A stretch of DNA of 64,000 bases, taken from positions 4,712,001 through 4,776,000 of the forward strand of contig OZ253469.1 in the NCBI GenBank assembly GCA_965261535.1, written 5' to 3'. The DNA comes from VXNE01 sp965261535. GTDB taxonomy: Bacteria > Pseudomonadota > Gammaproteobacteria > Pseudomonadales > Azotimanducaceae. The notes beneath the pieces were generated by a model. The model was not told the origin of the DNA. It searched no databases and was given only the letters and a program-made list of their open reading frames with translations. Both the position numbers and the translations under genes were made by a program. This document shows positions 43,930 to 53,252 of this stretch, in pieces (within the stretch, counting starts at the first letter, position 1; every line of letters begins with the position of its first letter).

Positions 43930-44118
43930 GATGTCAGTCTTGCTGTTGGTGGGACATGCGGTTCCCCTGGCGCCGAGGCGGCTCCGACATTGGCCGTCCT
44001 TCGGCCGACGACGCGCCGGTGTCGCCCAACGTACGCCGACGATCCCACACATGCACGGTTGGCTGTCGCACCGTTCTGCATAGGGCAGGCCGCAGTTCAA
44101 GTTTTACATGCTTCAAGT

Positions 44119-44147
44119 TTGACCGTCCATATGGTGGCCAGTATGAT
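44119..44147 (+). promoter_or_regulatory. Sigma70-type promoter for the tRNA cluster
   Basis: TTGACC (44119-44124) and TATGAT (44142-44147) are separated by exactly 17 bases. The -10 box ends 66 bp before the first mature tRNA. The -10 box is followed by a GC-rich stretch (TCGCGCGC), a discriminator typical of stringently controlled stable-RNA promoters. Confidence 0.7.
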
Positions 44148-44213
44148 TCGCGCGCACAGCAGGGCTTCGCTGGAGCGAACGGCGCCCCAATAGCGAAAGA
44201 GTGGCGTGTGCGG

Positions 44214-44290
44214 CGGGGTATGGCGCAGTCTGGCAGCGCGCCTGCTTTGGGAGCAGGAAGTCGGGAGTTCGAATCTCCCTACCCCGACCA
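44214..44290 (+). tRNA. tRNA-Pro (anticodon TGG)
   Basis: A 77-nt cloverleaf: acceptor CGGGGTA pairs with TACCCCG, the anticodon arm CCTGCTTTGGGAGCAGG reads TGG, the T-loop is GTTCGAATC, and CCA is encoded. Anticodon TGG decodes proline CCN codons. Confidence 0.97.
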
Positions 44291-44376
44291 AGAATGCCGA
44301 CGTTTCCTCGGATGGGTTTCCTTATAGAGCATGGTCAGGCCTTTTTTACGAGTCATGGGAGGTGGCGCCGCCAATT

Positions 44377-44453
44377 GCGCCCGTAGCTCAACTGGATAGA
44401 GCATCGGCCTTCTAAGCCGAGGGTTGCAGGTTCGAGCCCTGCCGGGCGTGCCA
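44377..44453 (+). tRNA. tRNA-Arg (anticodon TCT)
   Basis: A 77-nt cloverleaf: acceptor GCGCCCG pairs with CGGGCGT (one G-U), the anticodon stem-loop CGGCCTTCTAAGCCG reads TCT, the T-arm is GCAGGTTCGAGCCCTGC, and CCA is encoded. It decodes AGA/AGG. Confidence 0.97.
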
Positions 44454-44522
44454 ATTTTCGTGGCCGACTCGGCGGCATGGATGAGAGTCAATGCATACCC
44501 GGCGCGCGCAGCCGAACCGATG

Positions 44523-44598
44523 GTGGACGTAGCTCAGTTGGTAGAGCTCCGGATTGTGGATCCGGCGGTCGTGGGTTCAATCCCCATCGTCCACCCCA
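44523..44598 (+). tRNA. tRNA-His (anticodon GTG)
   Basis: Acceptor GTGGACG pairs with CGTCCAC, the anticodon stem-loop CCGGATTGTGGATCCGG reads GTG, the discriminator is C, and CCA is encoded. A G precedes at 44522, supplying the G-1 identity base opposite C73. The Pro-Arg-His cluster before tig is typical of gammaproteobacteria. Confidence 0.97.
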
Positions 44599-44735
44599 AA
44601 ACCGTGGTGCCTGCAGGCATCGGCGCATGCGAGGTTGCCCGTTTGCGCCTGAACAGACAGACTACGTCGCATGGAGAACGCACCTGAAATCCGATCTTTC
44701 GCGGCACGCGCCCCCCATATAGGTCCTGAAAGCCG

Positions 44736-46079
44736 ATGGCAGTAGGCGAGATACAGGTTTCCGTCGAAAGCGCTGAAGGCCTGCGGCGCCGCATTAAGGT
44801 GGCGCTGCCCGTCCAGGCGTTCGATGATCGGGTCGCAGAGAGGACGCGTGTTGTGGCGCGGGAAGCCCGCGTGAACGGTTTCCGGCCCGGCAAGATGCCG
44901 GTGAAGGAGGCGAGTCGGAGATTCGGCGCATCGATACGCCGCGAGGTTGCTGCCGACCTGATGCAATCAAGCTTCTTCGAGGCGGCGCAGCGCGAATCGT
45001 TCGATCTCGCCGGTCCTCCTACCTTTGACCCGCCGGACCTCGCGGCCGGCGCGGAATTCACATTCTCGGCGACCTTCGAGGTCATGCCTGAAATTGAGAT
45101 AGGCGACCTTTCCGGCATCCGCCTCGTGCGACCAGAAGCCGAGGTGACGCATGAGGATATCGACGAGATGATCCAGACCCTGCGGGAACGAAACAGGAAG
45201 TGGCAGCGCGTGGATCGTCCGGCGGGGGAAGGCGACCTCATTGCCGCAGATTTCACCGTTGCCGGCGATCCGTTGCGCGATCCACGCATTCCGGGCAAGG
45301 ACGCTGCGTTCATGGTCGGCGACGGCAGCGTGCTGGAGGATGTCGACCAGGCCGTGCGCGGAATGTCCCCGGGCGAGGAGAAAGAATTTGCGGCGACAGT
45401 TCCCTCGGACTTTCCGGACGAGTCCCTGCGCGGCGGCGAACTCGCCTTTACGGTGGCTGTCGCCTCGGTGGAGGAATCCGAACTGCCTGATCTGGACGAA
45501 GCCTTCTTCGGTTCATTGGGGGTGAAGGAAGGCGGCGAGCCGGCCTTCCGCGAATCGATTCGAAAGGACATGCAGGTCCGGCTCGACGCCGCGATTCGCC
45601 AACAGATGCATGAACAGGTTCTGGAGACGGTTGCCCGGATACATGACTTCGCCTTGCCCGAAGCATTGATTGAACGCGAGCGGGAGCAGATGAGCGCAGA
45701 TCTTCGCCGGCGTGTCAGCCTGCCTGTAGAAGAGGAAAGTCTGGAGCGAATAGGGGACCTCGTCGGCGCGGAAGCCCAGAAGCGCGTGAAGACCGGCCTG
45801 GTCATGAAGGCCATCGTGGCCCACGAGTCGTTGACGTTGGACGCGGAAAAGCTCCGCGAACGTATTGAAGCCATCGCCGAGAGGTACGAAAAGCCCGAAG
45901 AGGTGATCAACGCGTACTATGGCGACGAAAGGTTGTTGCAATCGATCGAACAAACTACGCTCACCGAGCAGGTGATCGACCACGTAGCCGGATTAGCGAC
46001 CGTGGAGACCGTGCAGAGCACGTTCCAGGATGTGATGTCAGGAAAGCTGGCGTCGCTTGGCGAGGCCGCCCAAGCGTAG
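44736..46079 (+). CDS. tig: Trigger factor
   Basis: This 447-residue ribosome-bound chaperone has prolyl isomerase activity. The N-terminal ribosome-binding loop is recognisable (VNGFRPGKMPVKEASRRFG, residue about 45). The FKBP-type middle domain (about 155-240) and the long helical C-terminal domain follow. It heads the tig-clpP-clpX-lon block; clpP starts 87 bp later. Confidence 0.96.
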   Translation: MAVGEIQVSVESAEGLRRRIKVALPVQAFDDRVAERTRVVAREARVNGFRPGKMPVKEASRRFGASIRREVAADLMQSSFFEAAQRESFDLAGPPTFDPPDLAAGAEFTFSATFEVMPEIEIGDLSGIRLVRPEAEVTHEDIDEMIQTLRERNRKWQRVDRPAGEGDLIAADFTVAGDPLRDPRIPGKDAAFMVGDGSVLEDVDQAVRGMSPGEEKEFAATVPSDFPDESLRGGELAFTVAVASVEESELPDLDEAFFGSLGVKEGGEPAFRESIRKDMQVRLDAAIRQQMHEQVLETVARIHDFALPEALIEREREQMSADLRRRVSLPVEEESLERIGDLVGAEAQKRVKTGLVMKAIVAHESLTLDAEKLRERIEAIAERYEKPEEVINAYYGDERLLQSIEQTTLTEQVIDHVAGLATVETVQSTFQDVMSGKLASLGEAAQA

Positions 46080-46166
46080 CGAGCCATCCGGTCTGGACGC
46101 GCTGCGGGGGATGAGAGCACCGCGGGAACGAGCGGCGGCATCGAGTGGGTTGAAGAGAGGATAGCA

Positions 46167-46805
46167 GTGAACGATCAAGATCGGACGATAAGAAACCTTG
46201 GGTTGATCCCCATGGTGGTCGAACAGAGTCCCCGCGGCGAGCGCGCATACGACATCTATTCGCGGCTGCTCCGGGATCGCATCATCTTCATCGTCGGGCC
46301 GGTGGACGACAATGTCGCAAATCTGATTGTCGCCCAGTTGCTATACGTGGTGTCCGAGAATCCTGAGAAGGACATTTCCCTGTATATCAATTCCCCCGGC
46401 GGCTCGGTGACCGCGGGACTGGCGATCTACGATGCCATGCAGTTCGTTTCATGCGACGTGAATACCTGGTGTATCGGGCAGGCCGCCAGCATGGGCGCGT
46501 TCCTGCTTGCCGCCGGCGCGCCGAAGAAGCGCTTCGCGCTACCCAATTCGCGCGTGATGCTCCACCAACCATCGGGGGGCTCCCGGGGCGTGGCCGCGGA
46601 CATAGAGATACAGGCGAGGGAAATTGTTTCGATGCGACAACGGCTGAACACGATTCTGGCGCAACATACCGGACAGCCTGTCGAACACATCGCTGAAGAT
46701 ACCGACAGGGACTTCTGGATGAGTCCCGAGGATGCGATGGATTACGGGCTGATCGACGCGGTGCATTACCCGCCCCCCAAACTCAAGGCTGCCGCCATTG
46801 GCTAA
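46167..46805 (+). CDS. clpP: ATP-dependent Clp protease proteolytic subunit
   Basis: This 212-residue serine protease subunit has catalytic Ser in GQAASMGAFLLAAG, His in NSRVMLHQPSGG and Asp in the DRDFWMS segment. The propeptide-like N-terminus (MNDQDRTIRNLGLIPMVV) precedes ERGERAYDIYSRLL-type sequence (here PRGERAYDIYSRLL). The start is GTG at 46167. It forms the tetradecamer that works with ClpX downstream. Confidence 0.97.
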   Translation: MNDQDRTIRNLGLIPMVVEQSPRGERAYDIYSRLLRDRIIFIVGPVDDNVANLIVAQLLYVVSENPEKDISLYINSPGGSVTAGLAIYDAMQFVSCDVNTWCIGQAASMGAFLLAAGAPKKRFALPNSRVMLHQPSGGSRGVAADIEIQAREIVSMRQRLNTILAQHTGQPVEHIAEDTDRDFWMSPEDAMDYGLIDAVHYPPPKLKAAAIG

Positions 46806-46856
46806 CCCGGAACCATCCGTGCCCCCGGGCGGGCCTGGGCGGGGTTAACGCGGGCC

Positions 46857-46868
46857 GGGGGGGGGGGG
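46857..46868 (+). repeat. Poly-G tract (12 G) between clpP and clpX
   Basis: An uninterrupted run of 12 G lies in the 223-bp clpP-clpX spacer, 160 bp before the clpX start. No gene is visible in 46806-47028. Long G-runs are slippage-prone and also error-prone in sequencing. Confidence 0.9.
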
Positions 46869-47028
46869 ACACGGCGTCCATCAGGACATGGACTTTCTGG
46901 CACGAGCGCAGGGGTTGAAACTTGGCGCGTTTGCAAGCATGGTTGAAAGCCGGATTTCCTGGCGCTGAATAGCGCGGGCGCAAAGCCACGAAGAGGATAG
47001 CGAGCACAAGAAACACGGAAAGGCTGAT

Positions 47029-48330
47029 ATGGCGGACCATCAACGGGGCAAGGGCAACGATTCGGGGAAACCCCTGTTCTGCTCTTTTTGCCACAAGAGT
47101 CAGCACGAAGTGCGAAAACTGATTGCTGGCCCGGAAGTTTTCATCTGTACGGAGTGCATCGAGCTCTGCAACGACATCATCCGGGAGGAAGTTCAGGAGA
47201 GTGATCAGGGGAAGGACGCCAACAAGCTTCCGGTTCCCCGGCAGATCAATGACATCCTCGACATGTATGTCATCGGTCAGGAGCACGCAAAGAAGGTCCT
47301 GTCGGTCGCCGTCTACAACCACTACAAGCGCTTGAACTCGACGGGGAAAGGTAACGCGGGTGCCGGCAACGACGACGATGTCGAGCTCTCCAAGTCCAAT
47401 ATCCTCCTGATCGGCCCGACAGGTTGCGGCAAGACGCTGCTTGCGGAAACCCTCGCGCGGCTGCTGGACGTACCGTTCACCATCGCCGATGCAACGACGC
47501 TTACCGAGGCGGGCTACGTCGGCGAGGATGTGGAAAATATCATTCAGAAGCTCCTGCAGAAGTGCGAATACGATGTCGAACGCGCACAGGTCGGTATCGT
47601 CTATATCGACGAGATCGACAAGATTTCGCGCAAATCGGACAATCCGTCCATTACGCGCGACGTTTCGGGAGAGGGCGTCCAGCAGGCGTTGTTGAAGCTT
47701 ATCGAGGGAACGATCGCTTCGGTGCCGCCCCAGGGCGGGCGCAAACATCCCCAGCAAGAGTTCCTGCAGGTGGACACCAGCAGCATTCTGTTCATTTGCG
47801 GGGGCGCCTTTTCGGGCCTGGACAAGGTCATCATCGAACGGTCGGACCGCAGTGGTATAGGATTCGGGGCCGAAGTCAATAGAGAAATCTCGGGCAAGAA
47901 CATCGGCGAGACGTTGCGCCAGGTCGAACCCGAAGATCTGATCAAGTACGGTCTCATTCCCGAATTCGTCGGGCGCCTTCCGGTACTGGCCACGCTCGAA
48001 GAGCTCGATATCGAAGCGCTGGTGCAGATACTGACCGAGCCGAAGAACTCGCTCACCAAGCAGTATGCGAAGCTGTTCGGCATGGAGGGCGCTGAAGTCG
48101 ACTTTCGCGAAGGCGCGCTACGGGCCGTGGCGCACAAGGCAATGGAGCGCAAGACTGGCGCACGAGGACTTCGCTCCATCCTGGAATCCGTGCTGCTCGA
48201 CACGATGTATGATCTGCCGTCTTCGTCTGAATCAGTCGCCAAGGTCGTCATCGACGCGAGCGTTATCAACGGGGAAAGCAATCCCTTGTTGATGTATGAG
48301 AACCGCGCCCAGGCGTTGCCGAAGGACTGA
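47029..48330 (+). CDS. clpX: ATP-dependent protease ATPase subunit ClpX
   Basis: This 433-residue AAA+ unfoldase has the C4 zinc-binding domain (FCSFCHKSQHEVRKLIAG and CTECIELCN), Walker A LLIGPTGCGKTLLAETLA, Walker B VYIDEIDKI, and the RKH/pore and IGF-type ClpP-contact regions (SGIGFGAEV). It delivers tagged substrates to ClpP. It ends at 48330, exactly where the 70-bp palindromic repeat begins. Confidence 0.97.
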   Translation: MADHQRGKGNDSGKPLFCSFCHKSQHEVRKLIAGPEVFICTECIELCNDIIREEVQESDQGKDANKLPVPRQINDILDMYVIGQEHAKKVLSVAVYNHYKRLNSTGKGNAGAGNDDDVELSKSNILLIGPTGCGKTLLAETLARLLDVPFTIADATTLTEAGYVGEDVENIIQKLLQKCEYDVERAQVGIVYIDEIDKISRKSDNPSITRDVSGEGVQQALLKLIEGTIASVPPQGGRKHPQQEFLQVDTSSILFICGGAFSGLDKVIIERSDRSGIGFGAEVNREISGKNIGETLRQVEPEDLIKYGLIPEFVGRLPVLATLEELDIEALVQILTEPKNSLTKQYAKLFGMEGAEVDFREGALRAVAHKAMERKTGARGLRSILESVLLDTMYDLPSSSESVAKVVIDASVINGESNPLLMYENRAQALPKD

Positions 48331-48399
48331 CTTCCATGGAACAACCGTCTCCGGGGAGCGCCAGCGACCAGAGGCGGCTGTTCCATGGTCGACGAGCGG
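48330..48399. repeat. 70-bp palindromic repeat, copy A (clpX-lon spacer)
   Basis: This copy matches 57097-57166 over 70 bp with six differences. Arms of about 21 nt at the two ends (CCATGGAACA...CCG.CTC and its complement ending TGTTCCATGG) can form a long hairpin with a GGAGCGCCAGCGA loop. It begins at the clpX stop codon, with its first base being the last base of the TGA. It ends 31 bp before the lon ATG, so it fills most of the spacer. It could act as a processing or attenuation structure between clpX and lon. Confidence 0.85.
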
Positions 48400-48430
48400 A
48401 CCCTGCGCGCCCGGCCAGGGCCTCGTTGAA

Positions 48431-50881
48431 ATGAACCAAGCACCGCTTCCGGTCCTGCCGTTGCGCGATATCGTGGCTTTCCCGCATGGGGTGCTATCGC
48501 TGTTCGTCAGCACCAAGTCATCCATTATGGCGCTCGAGTCCGCGCTGGCGGGAGACAAGCAGATTCTTCTCGTCTCCAAGCGCGACGCCCAGTGCGAGAA
48601 CCCTGGACAGCGAGACCTGTTCGGGGTCGGCACGTCGGCGACGGTCCTGCAACTGCTGCAACTGCCTGACGGCACGGTCAAGACCTTGGTGGAGGGCGTA
48701 GGCCGTGCGCGGATTGCCCGTGTGCGCGACAACGGCCGGCATTTGGTCGCGGATGTGAAAATCGCCGAAGAGCCTCGGGTCGAAACCACCATGGCGGAAG
48801 CGGTAGCGCGCGCGGTGTCGTCGCAGTTCGATGCCTATGTGGAATCCGCCGCCAAGGCTTCAAAGAAGGTACCGCCGGAGACGGTTTCTTCGGTGGCGTC
48901 CATCGATGAGCCTGGTCGCCTCATCGACACCATCGCGACGCAACTCCCGTTCAAGCTCGAAGACAGGCAGGCGGTCCTTGAAGCCGTGGGGTTGGACGAC
49001 CGCATGCAGCGGATCATTGGCTTGATGGAAGCCGAGATGGCGCTCAATCGCCTGGAGAAGAATATACGCGGCCGCGTCAAGAAACAGATGGAGGATAGCC
49101 AGCGCGAGTACTACCTGAACGAAAAGATGAAGGCTATCCAGCAGGAACTCGGCGGCGAGGCGTTGCCGGACGAATTCGAGGAGTTTCGGCGAAAGATCGA
49201 CGACGTCGGCATGCGCAGGGAAGCAAAGAAAAAGGCGGAGCACGAACTCGCGAAACTCATGCGCACGCCGCCGATGTCGCCCGAGGCGACGGTCATACGC
49301 GGATATCTCGACTGGTTGGTGGCCCTTCCCTGGAAGCGGCGAAGCCGCACGCGCCGGGATCTCAAGGCGGCGGAGGAGATTCTCGAAGCAGACCACTACG
49401 GTCTGCAGGAGGTGAAAGAGCGTATTGTCGAGTATCTTGCGGTTCAGCGGCGCGTAGGCAAGGTCAAGGGCGCAGTGCTTTGCCTGGTCGGACCGCCCGG
49501 CGTCGGCAAGACCTCGCTCGGAGCGTCGATCGCCCATGCCACGAATCGTAGATTCGTGCGCATGTCGCTCGGCGGCGTGCGAGACGAAGCGGAGATCCGG
49601 GGACATCGCCGCACGTACATCGGCTCGATGCCCGGCAAGATACTGCAGAAGGTGGCGAAAGTCGGCGTACGCAACCCGCTGTTTCTGCTCGACGAGGTCG
49701 ATAAAATGGGCATGGACTTCCGGGGAGATCCGGCGTCGGCCCTGCTCGAAGTTCTCGACCCGGAGCAGAATAACACCTTCAACGACCACTACCTTGAAGT
49801 GGACTACGACCTTTCCGACGTCTTCTTCGTATGCACCTCGAATTCCATGGATATTCCCCCGGCGCTGCTTGATCGCATGGAGGTGATTCGACTGCCCGGC
49901 TATACAGAGGATGAAAAGGTCAACATCGCATCGCGCTTTCTTGTGCCGAAGCAGAAGGAGCTGAATGGATTGGGGTCCGTCGATTTCAAGATTTCGGAAC
50001 AGGCCATTGTCGAACTCATCCGCTACTACACTCGCGAAGCTGGCGTGCGGGCGTTGGAGCGCGAAATCGCCAAGATTTGCCGCAAGGTCGTAAAGGACGA
50101 GACACTTGGCGACGCGAAGACCGAATCGCCAATCCTCAAGGAACACATTGAGCATTACAATGGCGTGCGCAAGTTCGACTACGGTCGGGCAGAGGATGAG
50201 AACCGGATCGGAGTCGTCACCGGCCTGGCATGGACGCAAGTGGGCGGCGAACTTCTGAATATCGAGGCGGTCGCCGTGCGTGGAAAGGGCCGGCAAACGA
50301 AGACCGGATCCCTGGGAGATGTCATGCAGGAGTCGATTCAGGCGGCGTTGACGTTCGTGCGCAGCCGGGCGGGCGATTTCGGTATCGAGGTCGACTTCCA
50401 CGAAAAACATGACATCCACATACACGTTCCCGACGGCGCGACGCCAAAAGACGGGCCCAGCGCCGGAATAGGGATGTGTACGGCTCTCGTGTCGGTGCTC
50501 ACGGGCATAGCCGTTCGCGCGGACGTTGCGATGACCGGCGAAATCACCTTGCGGGGTCAAGTGCTGCGGGTAGGCGGCTTGAAGGAAAAACTGTTAGCCG
50601 CGCACCGAGGCGGTATCCGCCGCGTCCTGATCCCCGAGGACAATGCGCGTGACCTGAAGGAAGTGCCGGACAATGTAAAGGCGGCGTTGGACATCCTGCC
50701 GGTCAAATGGGTCGACGACGTGATCGGAGCCGCCCTCGAACGCCGACCGGTGCCCAAGACGGAAGCCGGGCCGGCACCGGAATCCATCCCCGGTTCCGGG
50801 GTGGATCCGGATGCGCCCGTCATCCGAATCGATCGTCGGGGTGATTCTGCCGTTGACAGCGTTTTTTCGCCGTTGATATGA
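48431..50881 (+). CDS. lon: ATP-dependent protease Lon
   Basis: This 816-residue AAA+ serine protease has the N-terminal LON substrate domain starting LPVLPLRDIVAFPHGVLSLF, Walker A LVGPPGVGKTSLGASIA, and the catalytic Ser-Lys dyad in the C-terminal domain (DGPSAGIGMCTALVS; GGLKEKLLAAHRGG). ATG 48431 gives the family N-terminus; the in-frame extension upstream would be translated from the palindromic repeat and is unlikely. The C-terminal tail after the protease domain is about 40 residues longer than E. coli Lon and acidic. Confidence 0.96.
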   Translation: MNQAPLPVLPLRDIVAFPHGVLSLFVSTKSSIMALESALAGDKQILLVSKRDAQCENPGQRDLFGVGTSATVLQLLQLPDGTVKTLVEGVGRARIARVRDNGRHLVADVKIAEEPRVETTMAEAVARAVSSQFDAYVESAAKASKKVPPETVSSVASIDEPGRLIDTIATQLPFKLEDRQAVLEAVGLDDRMQRIIGLMEAEMALNRLEKNIRGRVKKQMEDSQREYYLNEKMKAIQQELGGEALPDEFEEFRRKIDDVGMRREAKKKAEHELAKLMRTPPMSPEATVIRGYLDWLVALPWKRRSRTRRDLKAAEEILEADHYGLQEVKERIVEYLAVQRRVGKVKGAVLCLVGPPGVGKTSLGASIAHATNRRFVRMSLGGVRDEAEIRGHRRTYIGSMPGKILQKVAKVGVRNPLFLLDEVDKMGMDFRGDPASALLEVLDPEQNNTFNDHYLEVDYDLSDVFFVCTSNSMDIPPALLDRMEVIRLPGYTEDEKVNIASRFLVPKQKELNGLGSVDFKISEQAIVELIRYYTREAGVRALEREIAKICRKVVKDETLGDAKTESPILKEHIEHYNGVRKFDYGRAEDENRIGVVTGLAWTQVGGELLNIEAVAVRGKGRQTKTGSLGDVMQESIQAALTFVRSRAGDFGIEVDFHEKHDIHIHVPDGATPKDGPSAGIGMCTALVSVLTGIAVRADVAMTGEITLRGQVLRVGGLKEKLLAAHRGGIRRVLIPEDNARDLKEVPDNVKAALDILPVKWVDDVIGAALERRPVPKTEAGPAPESIPGSGVDPDAPVIRIDRRGDSAVDSVFSPLI

Positions 50882-50959
50882 GTCACGTGTTGCTTAAGCC
50901 GATAGCTTGCAAGCATTTCCCAACCCGTTTCAAAACGTTCCAAGTGAGAATAATTGAGC

Positions 50960-51235
50960 ATGAATAAGTCAGAACTAGTCGATTCGATTTCCAACTCGGC
51001 CGATATCTCCAGGGCTGCTGCGGGCAGGCTGCTGGACGCACTTTGCAATGCGGTGGCTGAATCGCTCAAGAACTCCGAACCGGTGGCCATTGCGGGATTC
51101 GGTACGTTTTCCGTGCGCGATCGGGCGGCGCGAACCGGGCGCAATCCGCGGACGGGTGAAGCTATCGAAATCGCCGCATCGAGGGTGCCGAGTTTCAAGG
51201 CGGGCAAGGCGCTCAGAGACACCGTCAACGGATAG
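50960..51235 (+). CDS. hupB: DNA-binding protein HU
   Basis: This 91-residue HU/IHF family protein starts MNKSELVDSISNSADISRAA and has the HU signature region GFGTFSVRDRAARTGRNPRTG, with the DNA-bending arm and its proline, and ends with SFKAGKALRDTVNG. It is nucleoid-associated. Placement between lon and ppiD matches hupB in other gammaproteobacteria. ATG 50960 is preferred over TTG 50954. Confidence 0.95.
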   Translation: MNKSELVDSISNSADISRAAAGRLLDALCNAVAESLKNSEPVAIAGFGTFSVRDRAARTGRNPRTGEAIEIAASRVPSFKAGKALRDTVNG

Positions 51236-51341
51236 GCCAAGTTTCGCTTGGCTAGGGCCTCGCAATACGGCGCGGCGATGAATGCTGCCAGCCCCGGCCA
51301 GCGGGCCGAAGCCACGCGCCTGTTAATGGAGCACCGATAAC

Positions 51342-53252
51342 GTGATGCTGCAAAAGATGCGCGATGGCGCGCAGACCTTGGGCGCCAAGATCATGGTCGT
51401 CATCATCGCCTTGACGCTGACGGTTTTCGGTTTTGGGGCATTCAACCTGTTCACTGTCGGCGAGCCAGTCGCAGCGACTGTCAACGGCGAGGAAATCACC
51501 GAAGCCTACCTTGAGAGCGAAACTGAGCGGCGGTTGCGCACGCTGCTTGCGGAGCTGGGCGAAGATGTGGACCCGGCCCTGATAGACCGTCAGTTGGTTC
51601 GACAATCCACGTTGGCGCTGTTGATCGACCGTACCCTTTTGCTGCAACTGGCGGATGATCTGGATCTGGCGGTGGCGAAGAGCGAATTGGATCGCGAGAT
51701 TACGTCGATGCCCGAGTTTCAGGTGGACGGCGTTTTCGACGAAGGACGCTTTCGTTCGGTGCTGGCAGGCGCTGGATTTTCACCGGCGTCGTTCCTCGAT
51801 GACCGGGAGCGCAACGTTCGCATCGATCAACTCAGGGGCGCTGTCACCGATACGGTCGTCGTGACCAATCAGGAAATCAGGGATGCTGCGCGGGTTACGG
51901 CGCAACGCCGCGATATCGCATACCTCGAGTTTCCGATCGATGCCTTCGTGGAAAGCATCGAGGTGTCGGATGAAGAGGTGCAGCGTTACTACGAAGAGAA
52001 TATCCACCTATACCTGACGCAAGAGAACGTCGACGTCACGTATGTCGAGCTAGCGTTGGACGCACTGGCGGCGGACCAGGAGGTTCGTGAGGAAGATATC
52101 GTCGCGGCATTCGAAGAGGAAGAGCGGATCCGAGTCGAATCGGGTGCGGGCGAGGAGCGGCGCGCCGCGCACATACTGCTGCAGACGACGGACGCACGGT
52201 CGGGTGAGGACGCCGTTGCAACGCTTCTCGAAATACGCTCCGAGATCGAGGCAGGCGCGTCCTTCGGGGACAAGGCGAGGGAAGTGTCGGAAGATGCCGG
52301 ATCGGCGCCTAACGAAGGTGACTTGGGATTCGCTGGTCGAGGCGCATTCGTGCCAGCGTTTGAAGAGGCGCTATGGGACCTCGGGGTCGGCGAAGTCTCC
52401 GAACCCGTAACGACCCAGTTTGGCGTGCATCTCATCACGTTGCTGGAAGCCAGGCAGGCCGAGCCGCGCGCGCTGGGGAACGAGCGGGACCGACTTCTCG
52501 AGTCGATCAAACGCGATCGCGCAGAACCCATATTCGAGGAGAATCTGCGGGTGATGGACGAAATCGCATTCGAACAGCCCGATACGTTGAGCGGCATCGT
52601 CGAAGCTGCGGGCCTGGAAATCCGCGCTGCTCAAGGGGTAACCCGCGAAGCTGGCGAAGGCGTTTTTGGTGATCGGACACTGCGCGAGGCGGTCTTCGAG
52701 CCTGATGTCCTGGTTGAAGGCTATAACAGTCCCGCCGTCAAGATCGGCGGTGGCAGCGCGGTGGTGGCGCGGGTCACCGCACACCATCCTGCCATGGAAG
52801 TGCCACTCGAAGAGGTGGCCGAGAGCGTGCGGGAAACTCTTGCCGCACAGCGCGCCGGGGAGGTCGCATCCGACGCTGCGGATGCCGCGCTGGGGCGCTT
52901 GCTTTCCGGCGAAGCCGCCTCCGACGTGGCCGGCGAGCATTCGCTGACCTGGACAACCCACGAGTCAACAGGTTTTGCTGATCCCGGCCTCCCGGGCTCG
53001 GTGCGCGAAACTGCGTTCAAGCTGTCTCCGCCCGTCGGGGAAGAACGGTCCGCAGCGACGACACGCCTTGGGAACGGCGGTTCGGCCCTGGTTGTCGTGT
53101 CTCGCGTGGATCCCGGGGACTACGCTGCCATGAGCGAGACGGAACGCGTTTCGTTGCGCGGCGAGTTGGCGCAATTGGCAAGTCAGCGCGCTATCGGTTC
53201 GGTATTGGATTCCTTGAGGGAGGAAGCGGGTCTCGAAACCACTCCGCCCTGA
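51342..53252 (+). CDS. ppiD: PpiD-like periplasmic folding factor (SurA N-terminal and PpiC domains)
   Basis: This 636-residue protein is anchored by one N-terminal helix (IMVVIIALTLTVFGFGAFNL) with the rest in the periplasm. A SurA_N-like chaperone domain (about 45-180) is followed by a parvulin rotamase domain at about 265-365 (RRAAHILLQTTDARSGEDAV, GDLGFAGRGAFVPAFEEALW, TQFGVHLITLLE). It assists folding of exported proteins near SecYEG. The start is GTG 51342, or ATG 51345. Its last 70 bp overlap the end of the convergent lytic transglycosylase gene. Confidence 0.92.
   Translation: MMLQKMRDGAQTLGAKIMVVIIALTLTVFGFGAFNLFTVGEPVAATVNGEEITEAYLESETERRLRTLLAELGEDVDPALIDRQLVRQSTLALLIDRTLLLQLADDLDLAVAKSELDREITSMPEFQVDGVFDEGRFRSVLAGAGFSPASFLDDRERNVRIDQLRGAVTDTVVVTNQEIRDAARVTAQRRDIAYLEFPIDAFVESIEVSDEEVQRYYEENIHLYLTQENVDVTYVELALDALAADQEVREEDIVAAFEEEERIRVESGAGEERRAAHILLQTTDARSGEDAVATLLEIRSEIEAGASFGDKAREVSEDAGSAPNEGDLGFAGRGAFVPAFEEALWDLGVGEVSEPVTTQFGVHLITLLEARQAEPRALGNERDRLLESIKRDRAEPIFEENLRVMDEIAFEQPDTLSGIVEAAGLEIRAAQGVTREAGEGVFGDRTLREAVFEPDVLVEGYNSPAVKIGGGSAVVARVTAHHPAMEVPLEEVAESVRETLAAQRAGEVASDAADAALGRLLSGEAASDVAGEHSLTWTTHESTGFADPGLPGSVRETAFKLSPPVGEERSAATTRLGNGGSALVVVSRVDPGDYAAMSETERVSLRGELAQLASQRAIGSVLDSLREEAGLETTPP

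Noticed and set aside
46806..47028. Possible small gene in the clpP-clpX spacer
   Set aside because: There is no start with a ribosome-binding site and no coding pattern; only the poly-G tract stands out.
48296..48430. N-terminal extension of Lon by 45 residues
   Set aside because: It would be translated from the end of clpX and the palindromic repeat; the family start is at 48431.
48860..50560. 566-residue frame antisense to lon
   Set aside because: It is a shadow of lon; no domain pattern and no ribosome-binding site.
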